From: Embleya sp051903075
GTDB lineage: Bacteria > Actinomycetota > Actinomycetes > Streptomycetales > Streptomycetaceae
Length of the DNA: 64,000 nucleotides
Assembly (NCBI RefSeq): GCF_051903075.1
Contig: NZ_CP182422.1
Location: forward strand, 2,976,001-3,040,000
Direction of reading: 5' to 3'
The translations under genes and the position numbers were made by a program. How positions within the stretch are numbered: position 1 is the stretch's first letter; the number at the start of each line of letters is the position of its first letter. This document shows positions 52,598 through 61,899 of the stretch, piece by piece. Under the pieces are notes generated by a model that was not told the DNA's origin, made no database searches, and saw nothing but the letters and a program-made list of their open reading frames with translations.

Positions 52598-55051
52598 CTA
52601 TTCGGGGAGCGGGAGTTCGAACCAGACCGTCTTGCCGTGGCCGGATTTCCGGCTGCCCCAGCGTTCGGCGAGCTGGTTGACCAGTTGCAGGCCCCGGCCG
52701 CCCTCGTCGGTGTCGTCGGCCTCGCGCATGCGCGGCAGGGTGGTGCCCGCGTCGGCGACCTCGCACAACAGAGCGCGACCACGCAGCAGGCGCAGCCGGA
52801 TCGGGCCCGCGCCGTAGCGCAGGGCGTTGGTGACGAGTTCGCTGACCAGCAGCTCGGTGATGTCGACCAGGGCGTCCAGGCCCCACTCGGTGAGCGTCTT
52901 GCGGCTCAGCTCGCGGGCCCGGGAGACCACGGCGGGTTCGGCCGGCAACCACCACGAGGCGACCGAGTCCTCGGCGAGGGCGTCCAGGCGGGCCACCAGG
53001 AGGGCCACGTCGTCGAATCCGGGCTCCTCGTGCACGTCCGCGACGATCCGGTCGGCGGTGCGCTCCAGGGTCCCCGGCGGCCCCGCCAGGGCGTCGCACA
53101 GCAGGCCGATGCCGACGTCGAGCGAGCGGTCCCGGGTCTCCACCAGGCCGTCGGTGTACAGCACCAGCGTGCTGCCCGACTCGACCGCGAAGTCGCCCTG
53201 CTCGAAGCCCAGTCCACCCACGCCGAGCACGGTGCCCGGCGGGTTGTCGACCACCCTGGGCCGACCCGTCGGCGGCACCAGGATCGGCGGCATGTGGCCC
53301 GCGCTGGCGAACTCGCAGGTACGCGCGACGGGGTCGTAGACCACGTAGACACACGTCGCGTAGTGCAGTTCCCCGAGCCCCACCACGATGTCGTCCAGAT
53401 GCCCCAGCACCTCGGCGGGCGGCAGTTCCAGTCCCGCGAGGGTGCGCACGGCGGTGCGCAACTGCCCCATCACCGCCGCCGCGTGCACCCCGTGGCCCAT
53501 CACGTCGCCGACCACGAGCCCGATCCGGCCGCCGGACAGCGGGATCACGTCGTACCAGTCGCCGCCGACCTCGGTGACGGAGCTGCCCGGCAGGTAGCGG
53601 TGCGCGACCGCGATGCCCGGCAGGTCCGGGAGGTTCTGCGGGAGCAGGCTGCGCTGCAGCATCACCGCGGTCTCGCGCTGGTGGTGGTACAGCCGCGCGT
53701 TGTCCACCGACACCGCCGCGCGCGAGCCCAGTTCGGTGGCCAGGGTGAGGTCGTCGGGGTCGAAGGCGGGTCGGCCCTCACCGCGCCCGAGCAACAGCGT
53801 GCCCAGCACCACGCCCCGGGCGCTGAGCGGAACCACGATCATCGTATGCAGCCCGAGGGCCCGCGCCGCCTCGGCCCGGGTCGGGTCGTGGATCAGCTCG
53901 TCGTACATCTCGTCCTGCACGTTGCGCATCAGGTACGAGCCGCCCGTGCGCAGGCAGCGGCCGAACGTGGAGTCGGCCGCGTAGACCAATGTGCTGCCCT
54001 GGCGCAGCAGTTCGTCGGTGTACCGCCCCGGGCGCGCGCCGCGTGAGGCGACGCGCTGCAGGCGGGCCTTCTCGGCGTGCGCGCCGGGCGGGATCTCCTC
54101 GCCCTGCACGATCGCCTCCAGCAGGTCCACCGCGGCCAGGTCGGCGAATCCGGGCACCACCGACGCGGTCAGCTCCTCCGCGATCCGAGGGATGTCGAGG
54201 GTGGCGCCGAGCCGGGTGCCGGCCTCGTTCAGCAGCGCGAGCCGCTTGCGCGCGGCGTCGACCTTGACCATCGCGTAGTGCCGCTCGGTCACGTCGATCA
54301 GCGAGCAGCTGATACCCAGGATCCGGCCGCCGGGCGCCTCCAGGCGGTTGTACGACATCGACCACACCGTGCGCGGGCTGCCGTCGACGGGGATCGGGCC
54401 GAAGATGCGCGAGTCGACCACGGGCTCGCCGGTCTCCAGGACGCGCTGCTGGATGGTGCGCACCCGCTCGGTGTCCATCCCGGGGCGGACCTCTTCGAGG
54501 CGGCGTCCGATGTGCGCCTCGACCGGCATGCGGTTGATCGCGGCGAGCGCGTCGTTGACCGCGACGTAGCGCAGGTCGGCGTCGAAGATACCCACCCCGA
54601 TCGGCGACTGGTCGAACAGCGCCTCGCGGATCGCGAGGTCGGCCTCGACCTTGTGCACCACCGCCGAGTCCATCGAGGTGATCAGCACGAACCGGTTGCC
54701 GTCCAGGTCCTCGGCGAAGGCGGCCCGCGACTCGACCGTGCACAGTGTGCCGTCGCCTCGACGCATCGTGTACAGCCCGGCGAACACGTCGACGCCGGCC
54801 ACCGCGTCGGTCGTGGCCGCCTGCTGCTCGGGGGTGAACGGCGGATGCACCAGGTCGACCGCGCGGGCGCCGAGGATGTCCTCGCGCCGGTAGCCGAACA
54901 GCTGCTCGGCGGCGGCGCTCCACATCACGATCCGGCCCTCGGCGTCGAGTACCCAGGTGGCCGACGGGACCAGATCGAACAGGGATCCGGGCGCCGTCGA
55001 ACGCCGGGCCGGGTCCCCCGGATTCCGGTCGACTTCTCGGCGCTGCTCCAT
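52598..55051 (-). CDS. PAS-PAS-GAF-PP2C (SpoIIE) phosphatase with HATPase anti-sigma-type domain
   Basis: The 817-residue cytoplasmic regulator combines two PAS domains (about 24-125, with ATWVLDAEGRIVMWS, and 140-265, with GVGIFDADLRYVAVND), a GAF domain (about 275-465), a PP2C/SpoIIE phosphatase and a C-terminal HATPase_c domain. Phosphatase metal sites are present in GGDWYDVI, VGDVMGHG, LYTDGLVE and FDDVALLVAR. The ATPase motifs LLVSELVTNALRYG and EGGRGLQLVNQLAERWG are those of RsbW/SpoIIAB-type kinases. Such proteins in Streptomyces act on anti-anti-sigma factors. No partner STAS or sigma gene is adjacent, so the target is unknown. Confidence 0.92.
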   Translation of the reverse strand: MEQRREVDRNPGDPARRSTAPGSLFDLVPSATWVLDAEGRIVMWSAAAEQLFGYRREDILGARAVDLVHPPFTPEQQAATTDAVAGVDVFAGLYTMRRGDGTLCTVESRAAFAEDLDGNRFVLITSMDSAVVHKVEADLAIREALFDQSPIGVGIFDADLRYVAVNDALAAINRMPVEAHIGRRLEEVRPGMDTERVRTIQQRVLETGEPVVDSRIFGPIPVDGSPRTVWSMSYNRLEAPGGRILGISCSLIDVTERHYAMVKVDAARKRLALLNEAGTRLGATLDIPRIAEELTASVVPGFADLAAVDLLEAIVQGEEIPPGAHAEKARLQRVASRGARPGRYTDELLRQGSTLVYAADSTFGRCLRTGGSYLMRNVQDEMYDELIHDPTRAEAARALGLHTMIVVPLSARGVVLGTLLLGRGEGRPAFDPDDLTLATELGSRAAVSVDNARLYHHQRETAVMLQRSLLPQNLPDLPGIAVAHRYLPGSSVTEVGGDWYDVIPLSGGRIGLVVGDVMGHGVHAAAVMGQLRTAVRTLAGLELPPAEVLGHLDDIVVGLGELHYATCVYVVYDPVARTCEFASAGHMPPILVPPTGRPRVVDNPPGTVLGVGGLGFEQGDFAVESGSTLVLYTDGLVETRDRSLDVGIGLLCDALAGPPGTLERTADRIVADVHEEPGFDDVALLVARLDALAEDSVASWWLPAEPAVVSRARELSRKTLTEWGLDALVDITELLVSELVTNALRYGAGPIRLRLLRGRALLCEVADAGTTLPRMREADDTDEGGRGLQLVNQLAERWGSRKSGHGKTVWFELPLPE

Positions 55052-55143
55052 GGACGGCGGATTCCTTTGTCGCTGCTACTCCGGACCGTTTTCCCGATTG
55101 ATCACCATCTCAAGCCCGGCCCCCGGGCACGGCCACGTCGACC

Positions 55144-55590
55144 TTATCCAGGCATTGGCAGCGATTCGTCGCCTATGACCTGCTTTCCGGTAGCCGACTC
55201 GGCCATGACCGCCACGACCAGGTCCACCGCCGGTCGATCCGCCGCGAGCCAGTCCAGGTCCGCCACCGCGGTCGGCGCGAGCCAGCGCACTTCCGAGTGG
55301 TCCTGGAGCGGGCGCGGCACACCCGAGACCAGATCGGCGAGCCATACGTGCAACACGTACCCTTTCCCGAGCGGCCACGCACCGGGCAACCGGCGCACCG
55401 GGCGCACGGTCACGCCCAGCTCCTCGCGGCATTCGCGCACCAGCGCGGCGGTCTCGTCCTCGCCAGGCTCGACCTTGCCGCCGGGGAACTCCCAACCGCC
55501 CGCCAACGCGGCGGGCGCGCTGCGGCAGGCGGCCAGCAGGCGTCCCCGGTGGAGGATCGCGGCGCCGACGACGATGCGGGTCCCGGTCAT
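55144..55590 (-). CDS. NUDIX hydrolase (MutT-type)
   Basis: The 148-residue product has a complete Nudix box from GGKVEPGEDE to RECREELGV, with the metal-binding glutamates in place. The surrounding segments RIVVGAAILHRGRLLAACR and AGGWEFPGGK are typical of MutT enzymes that clean the nucleotide pool of oxidised dGTP. Which nucleotide is cleaved is unknown. The ATG at MTGTRIVVG is chosen because the conserved fold starts there. It diverges from the esterase gene across 77 bases and follows the regulatory phosphatase gene in the same direction after 92 bases. Confidence 0.9.
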   Translation of the reverse strand: MTGTRIVVGAAILHRGRLLAACRSAPAALAGGWEFPGGKVEPGEDETAALVRECREELGVTVRPVRRLPGAWPLGKGYVLHVWLADLVSGVPRPLQDHSEVRWLAPTAVADLDWLAADRPAVDLVVAVMAESATGKQVIGDESLPMPG

Positions 55591-55667
55591 GGCGGACAAC
55601 TCTACGTGCCGCGCGGGCGCCGCAGCAGGCAACCTTTGTCGGTTCGCGAGCGTCTGTCTTCGGGGAC

Positions 55668-56765
55668 ATGCTTCCCGAACGGACCGGATCCGGACCCGGG
55701 TCGCCGAGCGAGGTGGGGTGGGCTGTGGCGGGATCCCGGTACCCGGGCCTGCGGGGGGTGGGTCGCGCGCTCGCGGTGTTCGCCGCGGTCGCCGCCGTAC
55801 TCGCCGTGTTCGCGCTGTCCCGGCTGACCGCGCACGCGAGCGATCCCGCCGCGCGGGCCCGCTCCGCCGCGGTGGACGTCGGCTGCGACGGGCGCGACCG
55901 GCAGGGGTGGGTGAGCGTTCCCGTGTCCTTCTCCGGCGAGACCTTTCGGGTCCAGGCGTACCTGCCGCAGAGCTACGACGGCACCGAACCCCGGCCGCTG
56001 GTGCTCAACCTGCACGGCAGCAACAGCACCGGCGCGGCGCAGATGGCGATCACCGGGATGGGCGCGTCGGCCGAGCGCCACGGCTTCGTCGTCGCGATCC
56101 CCGAGGGCGGGTTGAAGTATCCGGGCAGCGGTCCCGGGCGGGCCTGGAACATCCCCGGCGTGCCGCTGTACGGCGGGCATCCGGCCGCGGCGGGCGGTCG
56201 GGACGAGGTCGGCTTCGTGGGCGCCGCGCTGGACGCGCTGGACCGCTCGTTGTGCCTGGACGATCGGCGGGTGTACGCGACCGGGTTCTCCGGCGGTGCG
56301 CGGATGACGTCGCTGCTGGGGTGCACGCTCAGTCGGCGGATAGCGGCGATCGCCCCCGTGGCGGGTCTGCGCGCCGACGGCACGGACGGGGCCCGGCCGG
56401 CGCCGTGTCGGCCGATCCGGCCCGTCCCCGTGCTGACCTTCCACGGGCTGGCCGACCAGGCGAACCCCTACGACGGCGGGCCCGCCTCGCGCTGGACGTA
56501 CGCGGTGCCCGAGGCGGCGCGGCGCTGGGCCGGGATCGACGGCTGCCCGGGCAAGCCGGTGCGCACGCGCGTGTCCCGGCACGTCGAGCGCACGACGTAC
56601 GGCGACTGCGCCGGCGGCACGACGGTGGTCCTGTACACCCAGTCCGACGCGGGGCACACCTGGCCGGGCGCGGCCGGTGTCGAGGTGCGCGGCTTCGGGC
56701 GGATCAACCAGGAGATCTCGGCGAACGACCTGATGTGGGCCTTCTTCGCCAAGTACTCGTTGTGA
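55668..56765 (+). CDS. Secreted esterase, PHB depolymerase/LpqC-like family
   Basis: The 365-residue alpha/beta-hydrolase has an N-terminal hydrophobic segment (LAVFAAVAAVLAVFALS), so it is exported or anchored. The mature part shows the oxyanion region LVLNLHGSNSTG, the nucleophile elbow YATGFSGGARMTSLL and the acid region FHGLADQANPY. A terminal AGHTWPGA holds the catalytic His. These are the features of polyhydroxybutyrate-depolymerase/feruloyl-esterase-like proteins such as LpqC. The ATG at 55668 is used; two GTG codons about 14 residues further in are alternatives. The natural ester is unknown. Confidence 0.85.
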   Translation: MLPERTGSGPGSPSEVGWAVAGSRYPGLRGVGRALAVFAAVAAVLAVFALSRLTAHASDPAARARSAAVDVGCDGRDRQGWVSVPVSFSGETFRVQAYLPQSYDGTEPRPLVLNLHGSNSTGAAQMAITGMGASAERHGFVVAIPEGGLKYPGSGPGRAWNIPGVPLYGGHPAAAGGRDEVGFVGAALDALDRSLCLDDRRVYATGFSGGARMTSLLGCTLSRRIAAIAPVAGLRADGTDGARPAPCRPIRPVPVLTFHGLADQANPYDGGPASRWTYAVPEAARRWAGIDGCPGKPVRTRVSRHVERTTYGDCAGGTTVVLYTQSDAGHTWPGAAGVEVRGFGRINQEISANDLMWAFFAKYSL

Positions 56766-56798
56766 GGCGGCTGCACGCGGTGAGGCGGCGCGGGGCGG

Positions 56799-57896
56799 TC
56801 AGGTTGAGGACTGCGGGCGCAGCCGGTCGAAGCCCCGCATGATCGCCCGATGCGCGGGGCGCTCCACCAGCACCGTGAGCAGCCAGCCGAGGCCGATCGC
56901 GACCAGGCCGAGTGCCAGGAGTTGGCCCCACGCGCCGACCCCGTGGTCCTGGAGGCGGCGCATCACCACGTAGCCGATCGACTGGTGCACCAGGTAGACC
57001 GCGTAGGTGATGCCGGCGGTCCATTCGAGCACGCGGCCGGCCCATCCGGGCAGGAAGCGGTTCCAGTCCGGGCCGAGCGCCGCCAGGCAGATCGCGGCGA
57101 TGCCGACCGCCAGTCCGACGCTCCAGGACACCTGCCGGGTCTGGCACAGATGCGCGAACGTACAGGTGCCGAGCAGGAGTACCGCGTGTGCGCCGCGCAC
57201 CCGCCGCCGCGACCACAGGTGCACCACGATGCCCGCCACGAACAGGTGCACGCGGTACAGGCCGAAGCCGTCGTAGAGGGTGCGGAACGCCTCCGATTGC
57301 AGGTGCAGCCGGATCGGCAGCAGGAACATCTCGATCAGCAGCACCGTCCACAACGCCCGGGCCGTCGCGTCGCCGTGCACCCGGCGCCAACGCCACAGCG
57401 CGAAGATCGCGGTGAACCAGAGGAGCTGTAGCGGAATCGTCCAATAGGCCGCGTCCACATAGGTGTAGGTCTGCGGTTTCCAGTTCCACAACATGGCCAG
57501 ATTGGCCAGCACGTCGCGCAGGTCCGGCGCGTACCACCCCGGCGGCGCGGCCAACCTCAGGAACAGCGAGGTGCCCAGGACGCCGACCAGGAAGGCGGGA
57601 ACCATCCGCGCCATCCGGCCGACCCACCAGCGGACCACGTCCCCCCGGCGCAGCGAGTGCGCCGCGAAGTAGCCGGAGACGACCAGGAGCAGGCTCGCGC
57701 CGAGCTGGTACGGGAACACGATCGGGCGGGCGACCAGTTCGGGATGCCACTGGCGGGCCAGGTAGGTGCCGTGGAAGAGCAGGACCAGCGACACGAACGC
57801 CACCCGCAGCAGATCCCAGCTGACCCGGCGCCGTTTCGCGGGTGTCCGATCGGCCGAGGTGTCGTTTTCGGGCCGTTCCGCTGAGCTGAAGGGCAT
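56799..57896 (-). CDS. Acyltransferase-3 family membrane protein
   Basis: The 365-residue product is a second acyltransferase-3 member, less typical than the one at 51-52 kb. It keeps WDLLRVAFVSLVLLFHGTYL, with His at the catalytic position, and LLLVVSGYFAAHSLRRGD. About ten membrane helices follow and it ends in VERPAHRAIMRGFDRL. It resembles the family of membrane proteins found in glycan or antibiotic gene clusters, but no such cluster surrounds it. It is transcribed towards the esterase gene and away from ispH. Confidence 0.83.
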   Translation of the reverse strand: MPFSSAERPENDTSADRTPAKRRRVSWDLLRVAFVSLVLLFHGTYLARQWHPELVARPIVFPYQLGASLLLVVSGYFAAHSLRRGDVVRWWVGRMARMVPAFLVGVLGTSLFLRLAAPPGWYAPDLRDVLANLAMLWNWKPQTYTYVDAAYWTIPLQLLWFTAIFALWRWRRVHGDATARALWTVLLIEMFLLPIRLHLQSEAFRTLYDGFGLYRVHLFVAGIVVHLWSRRRVRGAHAVLLLGTCTFAHLCQTRQVSWSVGLAVGIAAICLAALGPDWNRFLPGWAGRVLEWTAGITYAVYLVHQSIGYVVMRRLQDHGVGAWGQLLALGLVAIGLGWLLTVLVERPAHRAIMRGFDRLRPQSST

Positions 57897-58022
57897 CCGA
57901 CGTCTTCCCGTGGACGGCGTGGGCGGGCACGGGTACGGCAGATCCGCGACCGGCCCCGACCAAAGGACCCTATTACGCGCGCTTTGCCGCTCGGACGCCG
58001 ATGGATCACCGATCGGCGCCCG

Positions 58023-58034
58023 TACGATGGACCC
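58023..58034 (+). promoter_or_regulatory. Leaderless promoter -10 element of ispH
   Basis: TACGAT at 58023-58028 matches the TANNNT -10 consensus and ends six bases before the ATG. No ribosome site can exist in this short gap, so the mRNA is probably leaderless. A consensus -35 is not obvious. Confidence 0.6.
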
Positions 58035-58988
58035 ATGTCGTCAACCAGCCGCGTCCTGCTCGCCGCCCCCCGGGGCTACTGCGCGGGCGTCGACCGAGCC
58101 GTCGAGACCGTCGAGAAGGCCCTCGATCTGTACGGTGCGCCGGTGTACGTGCGCAAGCAGATCGTGCACAACAAATACGTCGTCGAGACGCTGGAGAAGC
58201 GTGGGGCGATCTTCGTGGAGGAGACGGCGGAGGTGCCCGAGGGCGCCACGGTCGTCTTCTCCGCGCACGGGGTGGCCCCCGTGGTGCACGAGGAGGCGGC
58301 GGCCCGCTCGCTGCGCACGATCGACGCCACGTGTCCACTCGTGACCAAGGTGCACAAGGAGGCCGTGCGCTTCGCCGAGGAGGGCTACGACATCCTCCTG
58401 ATCGGCCACGAGGGCCACGAGGAGGTGATCGGCACCTCCGGCGAGGCGCCCGACCACATCCACCTGGTGGACGGGCCCGAGGACGTCGCCAACGTCGAGG
58501 TGCGCGACCCGTCGAAGGTGGCCTGGTTGTCCCAGACCACGCTGTCCGTGGACGAGACCGTGGCCACCGTCAAGGAGCTGCGCAAGCGGCTGCCGCTGCT
58601 GATCGACCCGCCCAGCGACGACATCTGCTACGCGACGCAGAACCGCCAGGTCGCGGTGAAGCAGATCGCCGCCGAGTCGGACCTGGTGATCGTGGTCGGC
58701 TCGACCAACTCGTCCAACTCGGTGCGGCTGGTCGAGGTCGCGTTGGAGGCGGGTGCGCGCGCGTCGTATCTGGTCGACTACGCGGAGGAGCTGAAGGAGG
58801 AGTGGCTGGAGGGGGTCGGCACGGTCGGCGTCACCTCCGGGGCCTCCGTGCCCGAGGTGCTGGTCGACGGCGTGCTGGCCTGGCTCGCCGAGCGCGGCTT
58901 CGGCGATGTGCACATCCACCGGTCGGTCGAGGAGCGGTTGCAGTTCGCGTTGCCGCAGGAGTTGCGGCGGGATCTGCGCAACTCCTGA
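58035..58988 (+). CDS. ispH: 4-hydroxy-3-methylbut-2-enyl diphosphate reductase
   Basis: IspH makes IPP and DMAPP in the last step of the methylerythritol phosphate isoprenoid pathway. The 317-residue product has the three iron-sulfur cysteines: Cys16 in APRGYCAGV, Cys100 in DATCPLV and Cys198 in DICYATQNRQ. The catalytic motif TTLSVDET and the segment VVGSTNSSNSVRL are intact. The ATG with a TACGAT box just upstream is the start; a 17-codon extension is unlikely. It stands alone and reads towards the DUF6542 gene. Confidence 0.95.
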   Translation: MSSTSRVLLAAPRGYCAGVDRAVETVEKALDLYGAPVYVRKQIVHNKYVVETLEKRGAIFVEETAEVPEGATVVFSAHGVAPVVHEEAAARSLRTIDATCPLVTKVHKEAVRFAEEGYDILLIGHEGHEEVIGTSGEAPDHIHLVDGPEDVANVEVRDPSKVAWLSQTTLSVDETVATVKELRKRLPLLIDPPSDDICYATQNRQVAVKQIAAESDLVIVVGSTNSSNSVRLVEVALEAGARASYLVDYAEELKEEWLEGVGTVGVTSGASVPEVLVDGVLAWLAERGFGDVHIHRSVEERLQFALPQELRRDLRNS

Positions 58989-59094
58989 GCGGTGGCGTGT
59001 GGGCGCGAGGTGTGGGGCCTGTCCGGGTGCGCTCGGGCGGGCCCTTTTGGGTGGCGGGCTCGGCAGGCGCGGGCGGGGCGCTCGGGGCCCGTGC

Positions 59095-59751
59095 TCAGGT
59101 GCGGGCGGTCAGGCGGCGTTTGGCCAGGACCACGACGGCGGCCAGGGCGGTGCCGCCCCACAGCAGGCCGGCCTTGAAGGACAGCGCGGTGAGCAGGTCC
59201 AGGCCGACCCGGGTGAGGTAGCTCTCGTGCGTGTCGCCGCCGAGGAGGGTGCTGACCAGCACGACGGTCACGGCGAAGGCGATCGGCGGCGCGATGATGG
59301 CCGCGATCCAGTCCTGCGCGCGTACCTTCCAGGCCACGAACACGGAGCTGATCAGGAACGCGAGGCCGAACACGACGCCGAGGCCGTCGGTCGCCAGGTG
59401 GTCGACGAGGCCGCCGAGCAGGGTGCCGCCGAGGCCGAACACGGCCGCGCCCGCGGCGGTGAGGCCGCCGGTGTGGGCCGGTCGGTACGCGCCGGGGGCA
59501 CCGGGCGGGCGCCGGGACGGGCCGGGACGCGGTTGTGGGCGGGCGGCCCGCTGCGGGTGGGCGCGTCGGGGCTGGGCGGCGCGTTCCACCGGCCCGCGCT
59601 CGGCCGGCGGTGGGCCCGCGGTGGGTGGGGGCGGTCCGGTCGGCGGTCGACGACGCACCGGCTCACCTCGTCCCGGCGCCGGCACGGGAGACCGCTTCGG
59701 TGGGTTCCGGGGCGGGACGGGACGCACTCCCGCTCGGCTGCGCTGTTCCAT
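59095..59751 (-). CDS. DUF6542 family membrane protein
   Basis: The product (about 218 residues) has a very Pro/Arg-rich disordered N-terminal part up to about 90, followed by four predicted membrane helices. They include GLTAAGAAVFGLGGTLLGGL, GVVFGLAFLISSVFVAW and WGGTALAAVVVLAK. The layout and the HESYLTRVGLDLLTALSF segment fit the actinobacterial DUF6542 family, which is often found next to ispH. The start is uncertain, because in-frame ATG, GTG and TTG codons occur up to 59781 without good ribosome sites. The function is unknown. Confidence 0.75.
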   Translation of the reverse strand: MEQRSRAGVRPVPPRNPPKRSPVPAPGRGEPVRRRPPTGPPPPTAGPPPAERGPVERAAQPRRAHPQRAARPQPRPGPSRRPPGAPGAYRPAHTGGLTAAGAAVFGLGGTLLGGLVDHLATDGLGVVFGLAFLISSVFVAWKVRAQDWIAAIIAPPIAFAVTVVLVSTLLGGDTHESYLTRVGLDLLTALSFKAGLLWGGTALAAVVVLAKRRLTART

Positions 59752-60008
59752 CCCCACAAGGTATTGCCGCATCACGGTCAAAACCGTCCAAGAACACGAA
59801 AAACCTCACCCCGCCCGTGTCGAACCGTGCGCCCGGTCGCCGTTTCGTCCTCGATTGTCCGTCCTCGATCGTCGTGAATCATCGTGGATCGTTGTGCTTG
59901 TGCCCCCGATCCGGGCGGGCTCACCAGGGAGGACGCTCGCGGGGCGGGAATCGGTGGCGGAATCGGCCGACCAATTCGGCGGACGGGCGAAATCGGGCGG
60001 GTGGCCCG

Positions 60009-60551
60009 TCACCCCCGGGCGCCGCTCTCCACGAGGTCGACGGCGCGGACCACCTCGTCGGTACTCAGCACCCGGACCGCGATGCCACGCGGCGCGGCGT
60101 ACCAGCGCAGGTCCACCGCCAGATACGCCAACGTGTCCTTGTCCAGGAAGTTGATCGTGTGCTGCTTCCGGGAGCCGTCGCGCATCGTGCAGCGCACCAC
60201 CGCATAGCTGTGGGTGTCCGCGGTACCGACCTTGAGCTTCGCCTCCACCGCGCCGATCTCCTCCCAGCGCAGACCGCGGGTGCGGAACAGCCCGTGGAAG
60301 ACCAGGCCGTTGGGGCCGATCGACAACTTTCGGTACTGATAGAGCGCGTAGCCCAGGAGTGCGAACAGGGTCAGCCCGCCCCACAGCGCGACGCTCCAGA
60401 GGGTCGACAGGCCGAGTTCGGCCAGGTCGAGCAGGCCGAGCCCGATCGGAACGAACGCGGTGACCAGCAGGACCCGCATGGGTTTGGCCTCCCACAGGAC
60501 GCCGTCCATGAGCTGCCTGCGGTTGAGGTTGATGTTCGAGGTGCGGCTCAT
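60009..60551 (-). CDS. PH-domain membrane protein
   Basis: The 180-residue product has a polar start (MSRTSNINLNRRQL), two adjacent membrane helices near 28-72 (VLLVTAFVPIGLGLLDLAEL and LWGGLTLFALLGYALYQY), and a C-terminal bacterial PH-like domain. That domain contains KLSIGPNGLVFHGLFRTRGL and WEEIGAVEAKLKVG. Such proteins occur widely in Streptomyces, and their role is unknown. The ATG follows GGGGACATCG. It diverges from ychF across 135 bases. In the 257 bases on its other side, towards the DUF6542 gene, I see no gene. Confidence 0.75.
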   Translation of the reverse strand: MSRTSNINLNRRQLMDGVLWEAKPMRVLLVTAFVPIGLGLLDLAELGLSTLWSVALWGGLTLFALLGYALYQYRKLSIGPNGLVFHGLFRTRGLRWEEIGAVEAKLKVGTADTHSYAVVRCTMRDGSRKQHTINFLDKDTLAYLAVDLRWYAAPRGIAVRVLSTDEVVRAVDLVESGARG

Positions 60552-60686
60552 CGATGTCCCCGTCGTCGAGTGTCCGGCGTACGAAACCAGGGATGCTACT
60601 GGCCGCGGGCCACCGCCTACACTTCCCGGAGGCGCTTGTATGTCCGCAGCGCGCCACATCGATCGCCGAGAAGCCAGGGAATCCAG

Positions 60687-61760
60687 TTGTCGCTCACCAT
60701 CGGAATCGTCGGCCTGCCCAATGTCGGCAAGTCGACCCTCTTCAACGCCCTGACCAAGAACGACGTGCTCGCGGCGAACTATCCCTTCGCGACCATCGAG
60801 CCGAACGTGGGCGTGGTGGGCGTACCGGACCCGCGACTGGACAAGCTGGCGGAGATCTTCGGGTCGGCCCGCAAGATCCCGGCCACGGTCGACTTCGTGG
60901 ACATCGCGGGCATCGTGCGCGGCGCGTCCGAGGGCGAGGGCCTGGGCAACAAGTTCCTCGCCAACATCCGCGAGTCGGATGCGATCTGCCAGGTCATCCG
61001 GGTCTTCACCGACCCCGACGTGGTGCACGTCGACGGCAAGATCTCGCCGGCCGACGACAAGGAGATCATCGAGACCGAGCTGATCCTGGCCGACCTGCAG
61101 ACCATCGAGAAGGTGCTCCCGCGCCTGCAGAAGGACTCGCGGCTGCAGAAGGACAAGATCGCCGTCGCCGCCGCCGTGCAGCAGGCCAAGGAGGTCCTGG
61201 AGGCCGGCACCACGGTCTTCGCCGCGGGCCTGGACCCCGAGCCGTTGCGCGAGCTGCACCTGCTGACCGCCAAGCCGTTCCTGTACGTCTTCAACGTGGA
61301 CGAGGAAGAGCTGGTCAACGAGACGCTCAAGGCCGAGCTGCGCGAGCTGGTCGCGCCGGCCGAGGCGATCTTCCTCGACGCCAAGATCGAGTCCGAGCTG
61401 ATCGAGCTGGACGAGGCCGAGGCCCTGGAGCTGCTGCAGAGCCTGGGCCAGGAGGAATCCGGCCTGTCGATCCTGGCCCGCGTCGGCTTCGACACCCTGG
61501 GCCTGCAGACCTACCTGACGGCCGGCCCCAAGGAGGCCCGCGCCTGGACGGTCGCCAAGGGCGCCACCGCCCCCGAGGCCGCCGGCGTCATCCACACCGA
61601 CTTCCAACGCGGCTTCATCAAGGCCGAGGTGATCGGCTTCGCCGACCTGGTCGAAGCCGGCGGCCGCACCGAAGCCCGCACCAAGGGCAAGGCCCGCATG
61701 GAGGGCAAGGACTACATCATGCAGGACGGCGACGTAGTCGAATTCCGCTTCAACGTCTGA
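60687..61760 (+). CDS. ychF: Ribosome-binding ATPase YchF
   Basis: YchF is an Obg-family P-loop protein that prefers ATP over GTP and binds ribosomes. The 357-residue product has G1 GLPNVGKSTLFNALT and G3 DIAGIVRGASEGEGLGNKF. The altered G4, NVDEEE, replaces NKxD and is the reason for ATP preference. The C-terminal TGS domain includes LTAGPKEARAWTVAKGATAP and YIMQDGDVVEFRFNV. The TTG start lies after AGGGAATCCAG and gives the usual family length. It is followed by a terminator before the toxin-antitoxin genes. Confidence 0.95.
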   Translation: MSLTIGIVGLPNVGKSTLFNALTKNDVLAANYPFATIEPNVGVVGVPDPRLDKLAEIFGSARKIPATVDFVDIAGIVRGASEGEGLGNKFLANIRESDAICQVIRVFTDPDVVHVDGKISPADDKEIIETELILADLQTIEKVLPRLQKDSRLQKDKIAVAAAVQQAKEVLEAGTTVFAAGLDPEPLRELHLLTAKPFLYVFNVDEEELVNETLKAELRELVAPAEAIFLDAKIESELIELDEAEALELLQSLGQEESGLSILARVGFDTLGLQTYLTAGPKEARAWTVAKGATAPEAAGVIHTDFQRGFIKAEVIGFADLVEAGGRTEARTKGKARMEGKDYIMQDGDVVEFRFNV

Positions 61761-61811
61761 CCGCGCTTCGGCGCCGCGCGCCGATCGCTTCGTCGAGTTC
61801 GCAGGTCAGCG

Positions 61812-61838
61812 GGCCGGCCTCTGTGGAGGCCGGCCTTT
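61812..61838 (+). terminator. Terminator of ychF
   Basis: Arms GGCCGGCCTC at 61812-61821 and its complement at 61826-61835 pair perfectly with a four-base loop. TTT follows. It lies 52 bases after the ychF stop. Confidence 0.8.
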
Positions 61839-61857
61839 GGCGTGCCCACGAGCCATG

Positions 61858-61881
61858 AGTGGTACATTATTCGGTACCACT
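61858..61881. promoter_or_regulatory. Palindromic operator of the yefM-yoeB operon
   Basis: AGTGGTAC and GTACCACT are perfect 8-bp arms around an AT-rich spacer (ATTATTCG). The palindrome is 18 bases before the antitoxin start and overlaps a TACATT that could act as -10 box. YefM-YoeB operons elsewhere are repressed through short TGTACA-type palindromes, which this resembles. Confidence 0.75.
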
Positions 61882-61899
61882 TGATGCTGGGAGTCAGCC

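Noticed and set aside
54077..56842. 921-residue plus-strand frame over the PP2C, NUDIX and esterase genes
   Set aside because: It crosses three real genes on two strands and has no conserved segment.
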